Source: Paenibacillus sp. PvR098
GTDB taxonomy: Bacteria; Bacillota; Bacilli; Paenibacillales; NBRC-103111
Assembly (NCBI RefSeq): GCF_017833255.1
Contig: NZ_JAFIBU010000001.1
Span: 3,104,501-3,168,500, forward strand
DNA length: 64,000 nt
Direction of reading: 5' to 3'
Positions 52,979 to 62,518 of this stretch are shown in pieces. The translations under genes and the position numbers were made by a program. Position 1 is the stretch's first letter; each line of letters starts with the position of its first letter. The notes beneath the pieces were generated by a model. It had not been told where the DNA came from. It saw only the letters and a program-made list of their open reading frames with translations, and ran no database searches.

Positions 52979-53008
52979 GAAAAAAGCCATCCGCGAGGGA
53001 TGACTTGA
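52979..53008 (-). terminator. Terminator of uxaC
   Basis: AAGCCATCC (52984-52992) pairs with GGATGACTT (52998-53006), one G-U pair, followed by T6 on the minus strand. Confidence 0.85.
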
Positions 53009-53043
53009 TTACTGTCGTTTGAACCTAGAAAGGTAAATGCCCG

Positions 53044-54456
53044 CTAAGCTTTTATTGGGAAGTCAAAATATTCCTTGGCATTGTTAAAGGAAATGCCTTG
53101 AACAATACTTCCCAGAAGCTCCATGTCATCCGGGACTTCTCCATTCTCAACCCATTCGCCGAGCAGGTTACAAACCAATCTTCTGAAGTATTCATGCCTA
53201 GTATAAGACAAGAAGCTTCTGGAATCGGTTAGCATCCCTACAAAACGGCTCAGCAGCCCAACGTTCGCCAATGTTTTCATCTGCTCGAGCATGCCGTCCT
53301 TCGTATCGTTATACCACCAGGCGGATCCGAGCTGCATTTTCCCTGGAATACCGCCGTTCTGGAAGGCACCCATCACCGACGCCAAAACATAGTTGTCCTT
53401 GGGGTTCAAAGAGTACAGGATCGTTTTATGCAGGGCGTTTTCTTTGTCCATAGCATCGAGCAATTTTCCTAATGGATAAGCAGGCGCACTGTCGTTGATG
53501 GAATCAAAGCCTGTATCCGGACCCAGCTGCTCAAACATCCGCGAGTTGTTGTTTCTGGCTGCGTTAATATGGAACTGCGTGACCCAGCCTAGCTCTGCAT
53601 AAATTTTGCCTAAGAAAATTAACGTATATGTTTTAAACATTTTCTCTTCTTCTAAGCTTACCGCTCTTCCTTGCATTGCATAGGCAAAAATATCTGCCGC
53701 TTCTTCTTTGGTCGTCTCGGCATATGCTACATAGTCTAATGCATGGTCGGAAACCGTGCCGCCCACGCTGTGGAAGAACCTGGCCCTTGAATCCAGAGCA
53801 GCCAGGAAATGATCGTAGCTGCTGATCGGCTGACCGGATACTTGCCCAAGCTTCTCTACCCAAGGCACGAACGTGCTTCTGTTGATTTCCAGTCCTTTAT
53901 CCGGTCTGAAAGCAGGTAGTACGGCCACGCTAAAATCGTTCTCTTCCTTCAGTTTGATATGATATTCCAGGGAATCCGCAGGATCGTCTGTCGTACATAC
54001 CACTTTTACATTGGACTTTGCAATCAAATCCCTCGCACTGAAGCCTTCTCCACCCAGTAAAGCGTTTACTTTATCCCAAATTAACGGTGCGTTCTTTTCG
54101 TTAATTAATTCGTAGATGCCGAAAAACCGTTGAAGCTCCAGATGAGACCATTGGTACAGAGGATTGCCTATGGTCATGGGTACGGTTCTGGCCCATGCTA
54201 GGAATTTCTCATAGTCGCTTGCATCACCGGTAATGTACTTCTCGTCCACACCGTTAGCTCTCATGACTCTCCATTTGTAGTGATCTCCGTACAGCCAAAC
54301 TTCGGTAATATTTTTGAAGGTTTTATTTTCATATATTTCCTGAGGGCTTAAGTGGCAGTGGTAGTCAATGATCGGCATATCTTTGGCATAATGGTTGTAT
54401 AAATCGATCGCAGTGCCATTGTTTAACAAGAAATTTTCATCCAAAAATTTTTTCAT
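53044..54456 (-). CDS. uxaC: Glucuronate isomerase
   Basis: 470 residues, normal UxaC length. ATG 54456 follows GGTGGAG; a GTG two codons before is in frame. The amidohydrolase-type metal motif is IIDYHCHLSP. Other family blocks are WSHLELQRFFGI, CTTDDPADSLEYH, LPAFRPDKGLEI, QFHINAARNNNSRMFEQLGPDTGFDSIND and LTDSRSFLSYTRHEYFRRLVCNLLGEWVENGE. It interconverts D-glucuronate/D-fructuronate and D-galacturonate/D-tagaturonate. It is monocistronic here, with no uxaA, uxaB or kdg genes in the window. A LacI-type operator lies upstream. Confidence 0.95.
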   Translation of the reverse strand: MKKFLDENFLLNNGTAIDLYNHYAKDMPIIDYHCHLSPQEIYENKTFKNITEVWLYGDHYKWRVMRANGVDEKYITGDASDYEKFLAWARTVPMTIGNPLYQWSHLELQRFFGIYELINEKNAPLIWDKVNALLGGEGFSARDLIAKSNVKVVCTTDDPADSLEYHIKLKEENDFSVAVLPAFRPDKGLEINRSTFVPWVEKLGQVSGQPISSYDHFLAALDSRARFFHSVGGTVSDHALDYVAYAETTKEEAADIFAYAMQGRAVSLEEEKMFKTYTLIFLGKIYAELGWVTQFHINAARNNNSRMFEQLGPDTGFDSINDSAPAYPLGKLLDAMDKENALHKTILYSLNPKDNYVLASVMGAFQNGGIPGKMQLGSAWWYNDTKDGMLEQMKTLANVGLLSRFVGMLTDSRSFLSYTRHEYFRRLVCNLLGEWVENGEVPDDMELLGSIVQGISFNNAKEYFDFPIKA

Positions 54457-54485
54457 AAACACTCCACCTTTGCCTTTTTAAGATC

Positions 54486-54555
54486 AATGTTCACGTGTGC
54501 TTTAATAGTACTTCTTTTATTGAGCAATTACAATACAAAAATGTTCACGTTAACA
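54486..54555. promoter_or_regulatory. Paired operator-like sites upstream of uxaC
   Basis: AATGTTCACGT occurs twice (54486-54496 and 54540-54550), 54 bp apart. The second is part of TGTTCACGTTAACA (54542-54555), a palindrome at 12 of 14 positions with a central CG, as in LacI-family operators. No LacI-type gene is in the window. Confidence 0.5.
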
Positions 54556-54617
54556 ATCTATTTTTAGATATCCCTATGTGAGTTTTACTATGAGATCCAT
54601 ACACGTTCTCTCACTAA

Positions 54618-54667
54618 AAATGGAGGGCTGATTTGCTTTTTCTGCAAGCAAATCCAGCCCTCCATTT
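54618..54667 (-). terminator. Strong terminator of the sugar-acid operon
   Basis: The first arm, 54618-54638, and the second, 54646-54667, form a 21-bp stem (AAATGGAGGGCTG.../...CAGCCCTCCATTT) with one bulged base, with T5 on the minus strand. It follows the aldehyde dehydrogenase gene. Confidence 0.92.
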
Positions 54668-54687
54668 CCTATCTCATTACGACTCTT

Positions 54688-56154
54688 TTATGGTTTGACG
54701 AATACGGTTTTGATCGAAGTGAAAAATTCGATCGCCGCTTGACCCTGCTCACGGGAATGGGAGCTTGATTGTTTCATACCGCCAAACGGAGCCTGCAGCT
54801 CTACGCCCGCACTTTCGGAATTGACACGGACAAGACCAGCGTCCATATCCTTGATGAAATTCAGGATATTGCCGATGTCACGGGTGAAAATAGACGCGCT
54901 GAGACCGAACTTCACGTCGTTAGCGATCTCGACCGCTTCCTGCACGGAATCGACCTTAATCAAGGCAAGCACAGGTCCGAAAATTTCTTCCTGCGCGATG
55001 GTCATCTCGGACTTCACGTTCTCAAACACGGTCGGCTCCACATAGAAGCCGTTCTCCAACCCTTCTCCTTCAGGTTGACTTCCGCCGTGAAGAAGAATTG
55101 CCCCTTCCTCAATCCCTTTTTGAATATACGAAAGAACGGTATCCAATTGGCTTTGGCTGGCGCAAGGCCCCATCCATGTTTCGCTCTGCAGCCCATGGCC
55201 GACCTTGATGTCTTTCACCTTGGCCAGAAGCTTTTGTTTGAACTCGTCATATACCGCGCTTTGAACGATAACACGGCTGGTTGCGGTACATTTTTGACCA
55301 GTGGAACGAAGACCGCCGCTGATGGTCGCATCGACCGCAAGATCCAGGTCCGCATCGGCCGCCACGATAACCGGATTTTTGCCGCCCATCTCCAGCTGGT
55401 ATTTAGCACCGCGTGCAAGCGCACCCTGTCCAACCATTTTCCCAACGTTATCAGAGCCGGTGAATGTGATACCGTTAATGTCCGGATGATCGATAATGCC
55501 CTGTCCGATGACGGACCCGTTGCCTGTGACCAGATTCAAGACGCCGGCAGGCAGCCCGGCTTCAGTCAAGCATTCGATCACTTTCGCTGCAGTGACAGCC
55601 GTTTCTTGGGCAGGCTTGATGACAACAGTATTTCCGTATACGAGCGCGGGTGCCATTTTCCAAATCGGAATGGCCACAGGGAAGTTCCAAGGCGTAATCA
55701 CACCTACCACGCCCAGCGGAGCGCGTGTGGTAAACATCAGAGCATCTGCATCGGTAGACGGAATGACATCGCCGTTCTTACGCATGCCCTCACCTGCGTA
55801 ATAACGCAAAATCGCAATGCCGCGCGCGGTTTCGCCCTTGGCTTCAGGCAGCGTCTTCCCCATTTCCCTCGTCATCGTTTCCGCTACTTCATCGAGACGC
55901 TTTTCCAGGGCGTTCGCCATTTTGTACAGGTACTCTCCACGAGCCGGGCCGGACAGCTTTTTCCACTGCGTCAGAGCCTTCTTGGCAGCAGCTACGGCAC
56001 GGTCCAGGTCTTCCTTGCCGGATTTTTGAAAATAGCCGACAATTTCATGCTTGTTCGCAGGGTTAATGCTCGCGTCCGTTTTACCGGTGGAAGCGGCAGT
56101 CCACTCTCCGTTAATGTAGTTCAAATAGGTTTTGGCTTCAGTTTGTACGTTCAT
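54688..56154 (-). CDS. 2,5-dioxovalerate (alpha-ketoglutarate semialdehyde) dehydrogenase-like ALDH
   Basis: 488 residues. Cofactor and catalytic blocks are [33 protein letters not shown], the catalytic Glu near 255 (QLEMGGKNP) and Cys near 289 ([11 protein letters not shown]), and the ending [17 protein letters not shown]. It is close in pattern to B. subtilis YcbD, which oxidises 2,5-dioxopentanoate to 2-oxoglutarate with NAD(P). It follows an FAH-fold enzyme, a pairing seen in non-phosphorylative sugar-acid pathways. AAGGAG lies 12 nt before the ATG. It is the last gene of the operon. Confidence 0.88.
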   Translation of the reverse strand: MNVQTEAKTYLNYINGEWTAASTGKTDASINPANKHEIVGYFQKSGKEDLDRAVAAAKKALTQWKKLSGPARGEYLYKMANALEKRLDEVAETMTREMGKTLPEAKGETARGIAILRYYAGEGMRKNGDVIPSTDADALMFTTRAPLGVVGVITPWNFPVAIPIWKMAPALVYGNTVVIKPAQETAVTAAKVIECLTEAGLPAGVLNLVTGNGSVIGQGIIDHPDINGITFTGSDNVGKMVGQGALARGAKYQLEMGGKNPVIVAADADLDLAVDATISGGLRSTGQKCTATSRVIVQSAVYDEFKQKLLAKVKDIKVGHGLQSETWMGPCASQSQLDTVLSYIQKGIEEGAILLHGGSQPEGEGLENGFYVEPTVFENVKSEMTIAQEEIFGPVLALIKVDSVQEAVEIANDVKFGLSASIFTRDIGNILNFIKDMDAGLVRVNSESAGVELQAPFGGMKQSSSHSREQGQAAIEFFTSIKTVFVKP

Positions 56155-56247
56155 TTTTAATAGGACTCCTTCCGAATAACAAATTAGAATGTAGGGCCAA
56201 TGCGCCAGATACCGAAATCATGCTGTTTTAATATTTCCGTCATCCGC

Positions 56248-57126
56248 TTATTGGCGTTTTACGAAGTTCGTCAGCACACCGATATTTGTGATTTCATTCT
56301 CAATGCGGTCGCCATCCTCCAACGTGAACTCATTCGGCGGAACGATGCAAGTCCCCGTAAGAAGGACCGTGCCGTCAAAAATTTCATTATCTCTAATTAG
56401 GAAAGAAACCAGCTCATCAAGCTTTCTCTTTAACTGCCCGGTGCTTGCCGTACCTTCAACGACCTTCTCATTATTGCGGTAAATTCGGCATGCAATTTCG
56501 AAAGTGTACGGATCCTTCACGGTTTCCGCCAAACGGATGGACGGCCCGATGGAGCACGATCGTTTCCAAACTTTAGCTTGCGGAAGATAGAGCGGATTTT
56601 CCCCTTCGATGTCACGGCAGCTCATATCATTACCGACGGTATAACCTAGAATCGTCCCTTTGCTGTCGATGACAAGTCCGAGCTCCGTCTCCGGAATTTG
56701 CCAGTCTGAATCGCTGCGCAGGTAAACATCGTCATTGGGACCCACGGTCCTTGCGGCAGTCGATTTCAAGAAAATTTCCGGACGCTCCGCATCGTATACT
56801 TTATCGTAAAACGTCGTTGCATCCAGCTTGCCGCCGGTAGCTTCATAGTTTCGGGCTTCCTTGCTTCGGGCATAGGTAACGCCGGCCGCCCATACCTCAG
56901 GGGCTTCAATCGGCACCAGTAGACGAAGGCTTTCGACGGCCGTTGGAAGAGGGTTACCGCCTTCGATTTCGTGCTGAACGAGCTTCAATGGAGTCGTGCC
57001 CTGCTCCGAAGCAGCCTGCGTCAGCTCCATAAATCCTTGATACGGCAGCACAAACACTTGATTCTCGTCCGTTAAAGCAGCGACCGTAGATACATCGGAC
57101 TCATTAATATATCGAATTATACGCAT
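56248..57126 (-). CDS. Fumarylacetoacetate hydrolase family protein (2-keto-3-deoxy sugar acid dehydratase-like)
   Basis: 292 residues. The FAH fold shows metal-ligand blocks: IPETELGLVIDSKGTILGYTVGNDMSCRDIEGENPLYLPQ, and the ending TCIVPPNEFTLEDGDRIENEITNIGVL. The N-terminal AAGVTYARSKEARNYEATGG and DAERPEIFLKSTA resemble KdaD, the FAH-type 2-keto-3-deoxy-arabinonate dehydratase. It would make 2,5-dioxopentanoate for the downstream dehydrogenase. GGGAGG lies 8 nt before the ATG. Confidence 0.85.
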   Translation of the reverse strand: MRIIRYINESDVSTVAALTDENQVFVLPYQGFMELTQAASEQGTTPLKLVQHEIEGGNPLPTAVESLRLLVPIEAPEVWAAGVTYARSKEARNYEATGGKLDATTFYDKVYDAERPEIFLKSTAARTVGPNDDVYLRSDSDWQIPETELGLVIDSKGTILGYTVGNDMSCRDIEGENPLYLPQAKVWKRSCSIGPSIRLAETVKDPYTFEIACRIYRNNEKVVEGTASTGQLKRKLDELVSFLIRDNEIFDGTVLLTGTCIVPPNEFTLEDGDRIENEITNIGVLTNFVKRQ

Positions 57127-57171
57127 AAAATATGCCTCCCCAGTTTGTATATATTGAACTCCCTCATATCC

Positions 57172-57960
57172 TTAGAGCACTTCCCGGGCATGATGAAATG
57201 AAGGAATGCCGAATCCCATCTGGTCTGAAATTTCCTCAGCGGCCTGCTGCAGGAATTTCACGTGTTCAATCAACTCCGCATCGTTAACGCGTGCGATGAG
57301 CGTTGACATACTGATCGCGGCGATAACCTGCCCAGTATGATCCCTTACCGGGACTGCGATGCAGCGCACACCCGGCTCATTTTCTTCATTGTCGACAGAG
57401 TAACCCTGTTCGCGTACCTTCTCAAGCTCTTGCATAAAATAAGATTCGCTCATAATCGTTTTTGGCGTATGTGACCTGTAAACATAACCTTCAAGTAATT
57501 TCTTTAACTCTTTTGGAATTTTATAAGCAACGAGTACTTTGCCAACCGCACTGCAATGAATTGGAATTCGTTTGCCGATACGGGAATAACGGATAATGGC
57601 CTTTGGTCCTTCCACTTTATCGATGTAGACGCCCTCTTTGCCGTCCAGGATGACCAAATTGGTCGTCTGGCCGGAACTGCTCGATAATTGGATCAGGTGC
57701 TTTCTTACAACGTTCCGAATATCGAGATTATGCATGACGATCGTCCCTCTCTCGAGCAGCTTCATTCCCAAGCGGTATTTTCCATTTTCGGGATTTTGCT
57801 CAATATAGCGATGAACCTGAAGCGTTTTTAAGAGAGAATGAACGGTGCTCTTATGCAGAACCATGCGATCGCTGATTTCGGTGATTTTTAGCTCAGTGTC
57901 ATACTCATCGAACAAATCCAAAATCAAAAGTGCGCGTTCTACAGATTGAATCATCGGCAT
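57172..57960 (-). CDS. IclR family transcriptional regulator
   Basis: 262 residues. The N-terminal winged helix (SVERALLILDLFDEYDTELKITEISDRMVLHKSTVHSLLKTLQVHRYIEQ, about 5-55) precedes the IclR effector domain, with RIGKRIPIHCSAVGKVLVAY and NEENEPGVRCIAVPVRDHTGQVIAAISMS. KdgR-type IclR regulators sense 2-keto-3-deoxy sugar acids or similar. It lies inside the catabolic operon and probably controls it. GGGTG lies 7 nt before the ATG. Confidence 0.94.
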   Translation of the reverse strand: MPMIQSVERALLILDLFDEYDTELKITEISDRMVLHKSTVHSLLKTLQVHRYIEQNPENGKYRLGMKLLERGTIVMHNLDIRNVVRKHLIQLSSSSGQTTNLVILDGKEGVYIDKVEGPKAIIRYSRIGKRIPIHCSAVGKVLVAYKIPKELKKLLEGYVYRSHTPKTIMSESYFMQELEKVREQGYSVDNEENEPGVRCIAVPVRDHTGQVIAAISMSTLIARVNDAELIEHVKFLQQAAEEISDQMGFGIPSFHHAREVL

Positions 57961-57993
57961 GTTTTTTCACCCTTTTACGGAAACCTTTCATTT

Positions 57994-58926
57994 TTACTCG
58001 ATCACAGGAACCCCTAATCCGGCAGCGCCTTTTTCTGAGGTTTTCAAATCGGGACTGTACCGCTTGATCATATCCAAACCAATTCTTGCTCGTCTCACGC
58101 GCTCTTTGCACAGTGCAATCGAGGTTTGCTCCAAATGCGTGCCGGAAGGGTAAATGTTAGGTGAATTGCGCAATCCAAACTTAATATATACTGGAGCAGC
58201 CACACGGATGATTTCCGGAATTTCGTAATGCCGGATAAATCCGCCGATATCGTCTGGGACTTCAACATAAATGTCGATCGGAATATCAATAGCCTGACGA
58301 ATCGCAGCAAGGCGGGCCAGGGTAAGATCGGTCGGAACGTTATAGGTGTCTGCCCCTACGCTTTCGATCAGTTTAATGGAAACGGGGTTAGCTTGCGCCA
58401 TTTGCACGGAAATTTTTACGACCAATTCTTCCGGCAGCTCGCCCTTCTTTTTAAACTCATTTACAAGCCAAAGCAGCCCTTCATCCGCTACGAGAATACT
58501 GCGGATGCCCATGTCGCAGGCACGCTTAATATCCTCGATCGAATAAACGAGCTGATCCATGCTTTCTACACGAAGTCCGATGACCTTTCCGGCACTAGCC
58601 CAAGGCATAGCGTTAGTATCCCACGTGCCTCGAGGTCCGACAAACAAGCTGACCTCCAGGTTTTCGCGCTTGCCGATTTCCGCCATTTGCTTCAGCTCTT
58701 CATCGGTAAGCAGCATGATGCCGCTGCCCTGAGACACACGGTGAATCAACACATCATATTGCTTGCAAGCTTCAATCACCCCCTCAAAGGAGGCAGGTCC
58801 TTCGACGCTGGGAATTTCAACCCGATACTGGGCGCCATCCGGAAACGTCTTGGTGGAGGACGGCAGATCATGAAGGTCACCACGCGGGAATCCAAGCTGT
58901 TCAATCACATCACGAGTTTTTTGCAA
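57994..58926 (-). CDS. U32 peptidase-like / TIM-barrel protein of unknown role
   Basis: 310 residues. TTG 58926 is chosen because AAAGGAG lies 9 nt upstream; the ATG three codons earlier is flush against it. No clear catalytic motif. The sequence has barrel-like repeats (GVIEACKQYDVLIHRVSQGS; KVIGLRVESMDQLVYSIEDIKRACDMGIRSILVADEGLLWLVNEF; SIKLIESVGADTYNVPTDLTLARLAAIRQAIDIPIDIYVEVPDDIGGF), recalling proteins annotated as U32 peptidase family in sugar-acid clusters. Position inside the TRAP operon suggests sugar-acid metabolism or regulation. Confidence 0.7.
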   Translation of the reverse strand: MQKTRDVIEQLGFPRGDLHDLPSSTKTFPDGAQYRVEIPSVEGPASFEGVIEACKQYDVLIHRVSQGSGIMLLTDEELKQMAEIGKRENLEVSLFVGPRGTWDTNAMPWASAGKVIGLRVESMDQLVYSIEDIKRACDMGIRSILVADEGLLWLVNEFKKKGELPEELVVKISVQMAQANPVSIKLIESVGADTYNVPTDLTLARLAAIRQAIDIPIDIYVEVPDDIGGFIRHYEIPEIIRVAAPVYIKFGLRNSPNIYPSGTHLEQTSIALCKERVRRARIGLDMIKRYSPDLKTSEKGAAGLGVPVIE

Positions 58927-58986
58927 GGGTCGCATCTCCTTTAGTTAACGTATTACTGGTTCAGAGCGAACCATTTTCAAATCGAT

Positions 58987-59109
58987 CTAGTCATGCGCCT
59001 TTACGGCAAAATCCATGGAAAGCGGCTCCGAAAATATCGATACTCCTGTTGCTCCCAGCCAGGCCGCTTCCGGAACATGCCGCGTTGCCTTAATTCCCGC
59101 GCGCCTTGT
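58987..59109 (-). pseudogene. Possible short gene remnant
   Basis: An open minus-strand frame of 40 codons begins after an in-frame stop and reads KATRHVPEAAWLGATGVSIF, then SEPLSMDFAVKAHD, before TAG. It has no ribosome site and its first codons overlap the end of dctP. Its Pro/Glu/Ala-rich start looks protein-like; it could be the tail of a lost gene. Confidence 0.25.
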
Positions 59110-60160
59110 TTACTTCATCGTACATTTCTTTGATTAAAGCTTCGCCTAACTCTTTGGAGAAAGTATCGAGGACAGGCTTGACGATTTCCTGCATCTTCGC
59201 TCTGTCTTCCGGTTTAACTTCATTAACCTGCATACCGGCCTTCTTCAAGTTTTCCAATGATTGCTTATTTTTCTCCCGGTTCATTTCACGTTGGAATTTA
59301 CCTGCCTCGATAGATGCTTCCTGCAAAATCTTTTGCTCATCCGGAGTCAATCCGTCCCAGAACTTTTTACTGACAAGGAATACGAACGGCGTGTAAACGT
59401 GATTCGTCAAGCTCAAAAATTTCTGCACTTCAAAGTACTTATTGGATTCGATCGTCGGCAGCGGATTTTCTTGTCCATCAACCGTTTTGCCTTCCAATGC
59501 GCTGAATACTTCGGAGAACGGCATTGGCGACGGATTAGCTCCTAAAGCGCTGAATGCTTCAATATGCACTTTGCTTTGCAGTGTGCGGACTCTCAGTCCC
59601 TGAAAATCGGCTGCCGTCGCAACCGGCTTCTTGCTGTTCGTCAAATTACGGAAACCGTTCTCCCAATAAGTTAATCCAATAAGTCCTTGCTGCGGCAGCA
59701 TATCGAGCAATTTTTTCCCCACAGGCCCATCAAGCACCGCATCTGCTTCTTTGTCGTTATTGAACACGAACGGAAAATCGTACATGCCGAATTCTTTTAC
59801 CATCGAGGTGAGCGGAGAAGTCGAAGGAATCGTGATTTCCTGCGTGCCGGCTTTTAGCGCGTTCGTCATTTTCAAGTCATCGCCCAATTGAGCGGAGAAG
59901 AATGTTTGCACCTTCATGCTGCCGCCGCTCTTTTCGTTCACCAGTTCGGCGAATTTCTTTAAGCCTTGACCCTGCGGATGATCCTCATTCAAGCCGATCC
60001 CTGCTCTGAGGGTACGGGATTCTTTAGCTGGCGCTGCTGCCGGAGCTCCGGAATTCCCCTGTGCCGGCGCTGGGTCATTGCTCGTCGTTCCACCGCAAGC
60101 GCTCACTACAAGTAAGCTCGGCAGTGTAATACCGATCATTGCTTTTTTGAACCATTTCAT
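59090..60160 (-). CDS. TRAP transporter substrate-binding lipoprotein (second DctP)
   Basis: 356 residues. ATG 60160 follows GGGGGA at 7 nt. The lipobox is VVSAC (Cys22) after a signal peptide. The DctP domain includes LRAGIGLNEDHPQGQGLKKFAELVNEKSGG, the conserved GLRVRTLQSKVHIEAFSALGANPSPMPFSEVFSALEGKTVDGQENP block (with the Arg that binds carboxylate) and FLVSKKFWDGLTPDEQKIL. It binds an organic or sugar acid outside the cell. It is a second binding protein in the same operon, besides the one at 63259. Confidence 0.92.
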   Translation of the reverse strand: MKWFKKAMIGITLPSLLVVSACGGTTSNDPAPAQGNSGAPAAAPAKESRTLRAGIGLNEDHPQGQGLKKFAELVNEKSGGSMKVQTFFSAQLGDDLKMTNALKAGTQEITIPSTSPLTSMVKEFGMYDFPFVFNNDKEADAVLDGPVGKKLLDMLPQQGLIGLTYWENGFRNLTNSKKPVATAADFQGLRVRTLQSKVHIEAFSALGANPSPMPFSEVFSALEGKTVDGQENPLPTIESNKYFEVQKFLSLTNHVYTPFVFLVSKKFWDGLTPDEQKILQEASIEAGKFQREMNREKNKQSLENLKKAGMQVNEVKPEDRAKMQEIVKPVLDTFSKELGEALIKEMYDEVNKARGN

Positions 60161-60196
60161 GTGTGATTCCCCCAATCTTATTTTTGGATTATATGC

Positions 60197-61222
60197 TTAA
60201 AGGGTTTGATATCGCAGCTCCGGCTGTGAGGCCTTCATTTCTACCTGCTCCTTCACCTTCTGATTCACCAGGTACTTCGGATATTCACCGGCAATCAATA
60301 CATCGACTACACCCATAGCTGCTTTGGAGCGCATCTCCGCTGCCGATTCTTCCGAATACCAAGCCACGTGAGGCGTTAAGATGACGTTATCCATCGACAG
60401 GAACGGATGGTCCTTTGCGATCGGCTCTTCTTCCACAACGTCCAGCGCCGCTCCGGCAATCTGTCCTCTAGTCAAAGCATCGACAAGTGCCTTTTCATTA
60501 ATGACCGGTCCTCGGGAAGTATTGATGATAATGGCCTCTTTCTTCATCTGGGCAAATTGCTTCTCACTCATCATCCCGCGCGTAGCTTCCATAAGCGGAG
60601 CATGTACGGAGATAAAATCGGATTGGGCACACAGCTCATCCAGCTCGACCAGCGTGACCCCCTTCTCTTCAGCCGAATGCTTCGGATAATAAGGATCATA
60701 AGCAAGAATCTTCAAGCCGAGCGGCTTTACTTTTTCCGCCAGCATCTGAGGAATTTTGCCGAAGCCGACTAAGCCAATCGTTCTTCCGCGGAGACGATAA
60801 ATCGGCTGCGTGACCTTGAAGTCCCAATTGCCGTTTTTCACATGATGATTAGCCAGCGTAATCTTCCTGGTCCAGCTCAGGAGCAATGCTAGCGCATGGT
60901 CGGCCACTTCATCCATGCAGTAATCCGGCACGTTGGCTACGCAGATTCCCTTGTCCGTAGCGGCATCCAGATCAATCGTGTTCACCCCGACGCCATAGCG
61001 CGTGATGACCTTGCAGTTCTCCAGCGCTTCAATGACCTTGCGGCTAAGCGGAGCGTATTGGTTGATCAGCGCATCGGCGTCTCGGCATACCTCAATCACG
61101 TCTTCCTCGGTTTTGCACTGGGCAGCTACGAGTTCGATAGCTTCGTGGCGAAGCAATACGCTTTCCTCAAACCGCAGATCTGTATACTCCCAATCCGTAA
61201 CGACAACTTTCCATTTTTTCAT
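60197..61222 (-). CDS. D-isomer-specific 2-hydroxyacid dehydrogenase (C-terminal binding protein group)
   Basis: 341 residues. The NAD motif region reads GRTIGLVGFGKIPQMLAEKVK (GxGxxP variant). Catalytic residues are Arg in NTSRGPVINEKAL, Glu in DVVEEEPIAKDHP and His in LTPHVAWYSEESAAEMR. The start IDLDAATDKGICVANVPDYCMDEVADHALALLL is typical. It interconverts a 2-hydroxy and a 2-keto acid with NAD(P). In this operon it may oxidise or reduce an intermediate of sugar-acid breakdown. GGAGG lies 9 nt before the ATG. Confidence 0.93.
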   Translation of the reverse strand: MKKWKVVVTDWEYTDLRFEESVLLRHEAIELVAAQCKTEEDVIEVCRDADALINQYAPLSRKVIEALENCKVITRYGVGVNTIDLDAATDKGICVANVPDYCMDEVADHALALLLSWTRKITLANHHVKNGNWDFKVTQPIYRLRGRTIGLVGFGKIPQMLAEKVKPLGLKILAYDPYYPKHSAEEKGVTLVELDELCAQSDFISVHAPLMEATRGMMSEKQFAQMKKEAIIINTSRGPVINEKALVDALTRGQIAGAALDVVEEEPIAKDHPFLSMDNVILTPHVAWYSEESAAEMRSKAAMGVVDVLIAGEYPKYLVNQKVKEQVEMKASQPELRYQTL

Positions 61223-61237
61223 CTACCATTTCCTCCT

Positions 61238-62518
61238 CTATGAAGTAAACCAACCAAGTGGAACAAGTACGATCTGCGGGAACAAAGTGAGAAGAAGCAG
61301 CACGATGAGTTCGACCAGCAAGAACGGCCAAACGCCCTTCATAATGTCTTCCATGCTCAGTTTCCCTACCCCGGCCACAACGTTCAGTACGGTTCCTACC
61401 GGAGGCGTAAGCAGACCGATCGAGCAGTTAAGAACAAACAGAAGTCCAAAAAGCACCGGATCGATTCCTCCAGCAATAACGATCGGCATAAGCACCGGCG
61501 TCAGGATCAGAATCGTAGGGGTCAAATCCATGGCCGTTCCGACCAAGAAGACAACGAGGTTAATCATCATTAAAAGAAGCAATTGATTGTCCATCAACGG
61601 ACCGAGCATGGTCGTCAGTTCGTTAGGTATATTCGCTACAGTGATCAACCAAGACGATACCAGCGCTGCTGCAGCCAGGAACATGACAACGCTCGTCATT
61701 TTTCCTGAAGAAACCAGTACGCGATACAAATCTTGAAGCTTCAGCTCACGATAAATTACGACACTGACGAACAATGCATAGAAAGCCGCAACAACCGCCG
61801 CTTCAGTCGGTGTAAATGCTCCCCCGCGCAAACCGGCAATGATAATCACCGGCAAAAAAAGCGCCCATATCGCTTGACCAGATGCTCTCAAAATTTCCTT
61901 CCCCGATTTTTTCGGGAACACTTTATATTGATCCTTACGTACAATCAAAAACCAGGCAATAGTCAAACCTACAGCAAGCAATAACCCAGGGATAATGCCA
62001 GCCATAAACAATTTAGTGATCGATACACCGCTAGTCACGCCGAAAATGATCATCGGGATGCTTGGCGGAATGACGGGAGCAATGATGGCGCCAGAGGCAA
62101 TCAACCCTGCGGAACGGTTTTTGTTGTATCCCGCCGCAACCATCATTGGAATTAATATCGCTCCGAGCGCAGCCGCATCCGCAACAGCAGAGCCGGATAG
62201 ACCTGCGAAGATCACACTTCCGAGAATCGCTACATAACCGAGCCCTCCTTTGATATGACCGACGAGCGCCATAGCGAAATCTATAATGCGCTTGGAAATG
62301 CCGCCCGCATTCATAATTTCCCCCGCAAGAATAAAAAAAGGAATGGCCAGCAGCGGGAAGTTGTCGGCACCATCAATCAAGTTCTGGGCCATAATCTGGC
62401 TGTCGAATATATCCATCGTGTACATCAACACCACTCCGCTTACCAACAGCGAAAAAGCGATCGGGATGCCAAGCGCCATGGCGCCAAGCAAAGATCCAAG
62501 GAATACGGCAACGGTCAT
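61238..62518 (-). CDS. dctM: TRAP transporter large permease
   Basis: 426 residues with twelve predicted membrane helices. DctM landmarks are FFILAGEIMNAGGISKRIIDFAMALVGHIKGGLGYVAI, IPPSIPMIIFGVTSGVSITKLFMAGIIPG and LTPPVGTVLNVVAGVGKLSMEDIMKG. It couples sodium-driven uptake with DctQ. The start overlaps the dctQ stop (ATGA). Confidence 0.96.
   Translation of the reverse strand: MTVAVFLGSLLGAMALGIPIAFSLLVSGVVLMYTMDIFDSQIMAQNLIDGADNFPLLAIPFFILAGEIMNAGGISKRIIDFAMALVGHIKGGLGYVAILGSVIFAGLSGSAVADAAALGAILIPMMVAAGYNKNRSAGLIASGAIIAPVIPPSIPMIIFGVTSGVSITKLFMAGIIPGLLLAVGLTIAWFLIVRKDQYKVFPKKSGKEILRASGQAIWALFLPVIIIAGLRGGAFTPTEAAVVAAFYALFVSVVIYRELKLQDLYRVLVSSGKMTSVVMFLAAAALVSSWLITVANIPNELTTMLGPLMDNQLLLLMMINLVVFLVGTAMDLTPTILILTPVLMPIVIAGGIDPVLFGLLFVLNCSIGLLTPPVGTVLNVVAGVGKLSMEDIMKGVWPFLLVELIVLLLLTLFPQIVLVPLGWFTS

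Noticed and set aside
54769-56160. 463-codon open frame on the plus strand opposite the aldehyde dehydrogenase
   Set aside because: Antisense shadow of a fully conserved ALDH gene; no ribosome site and no family pattern.
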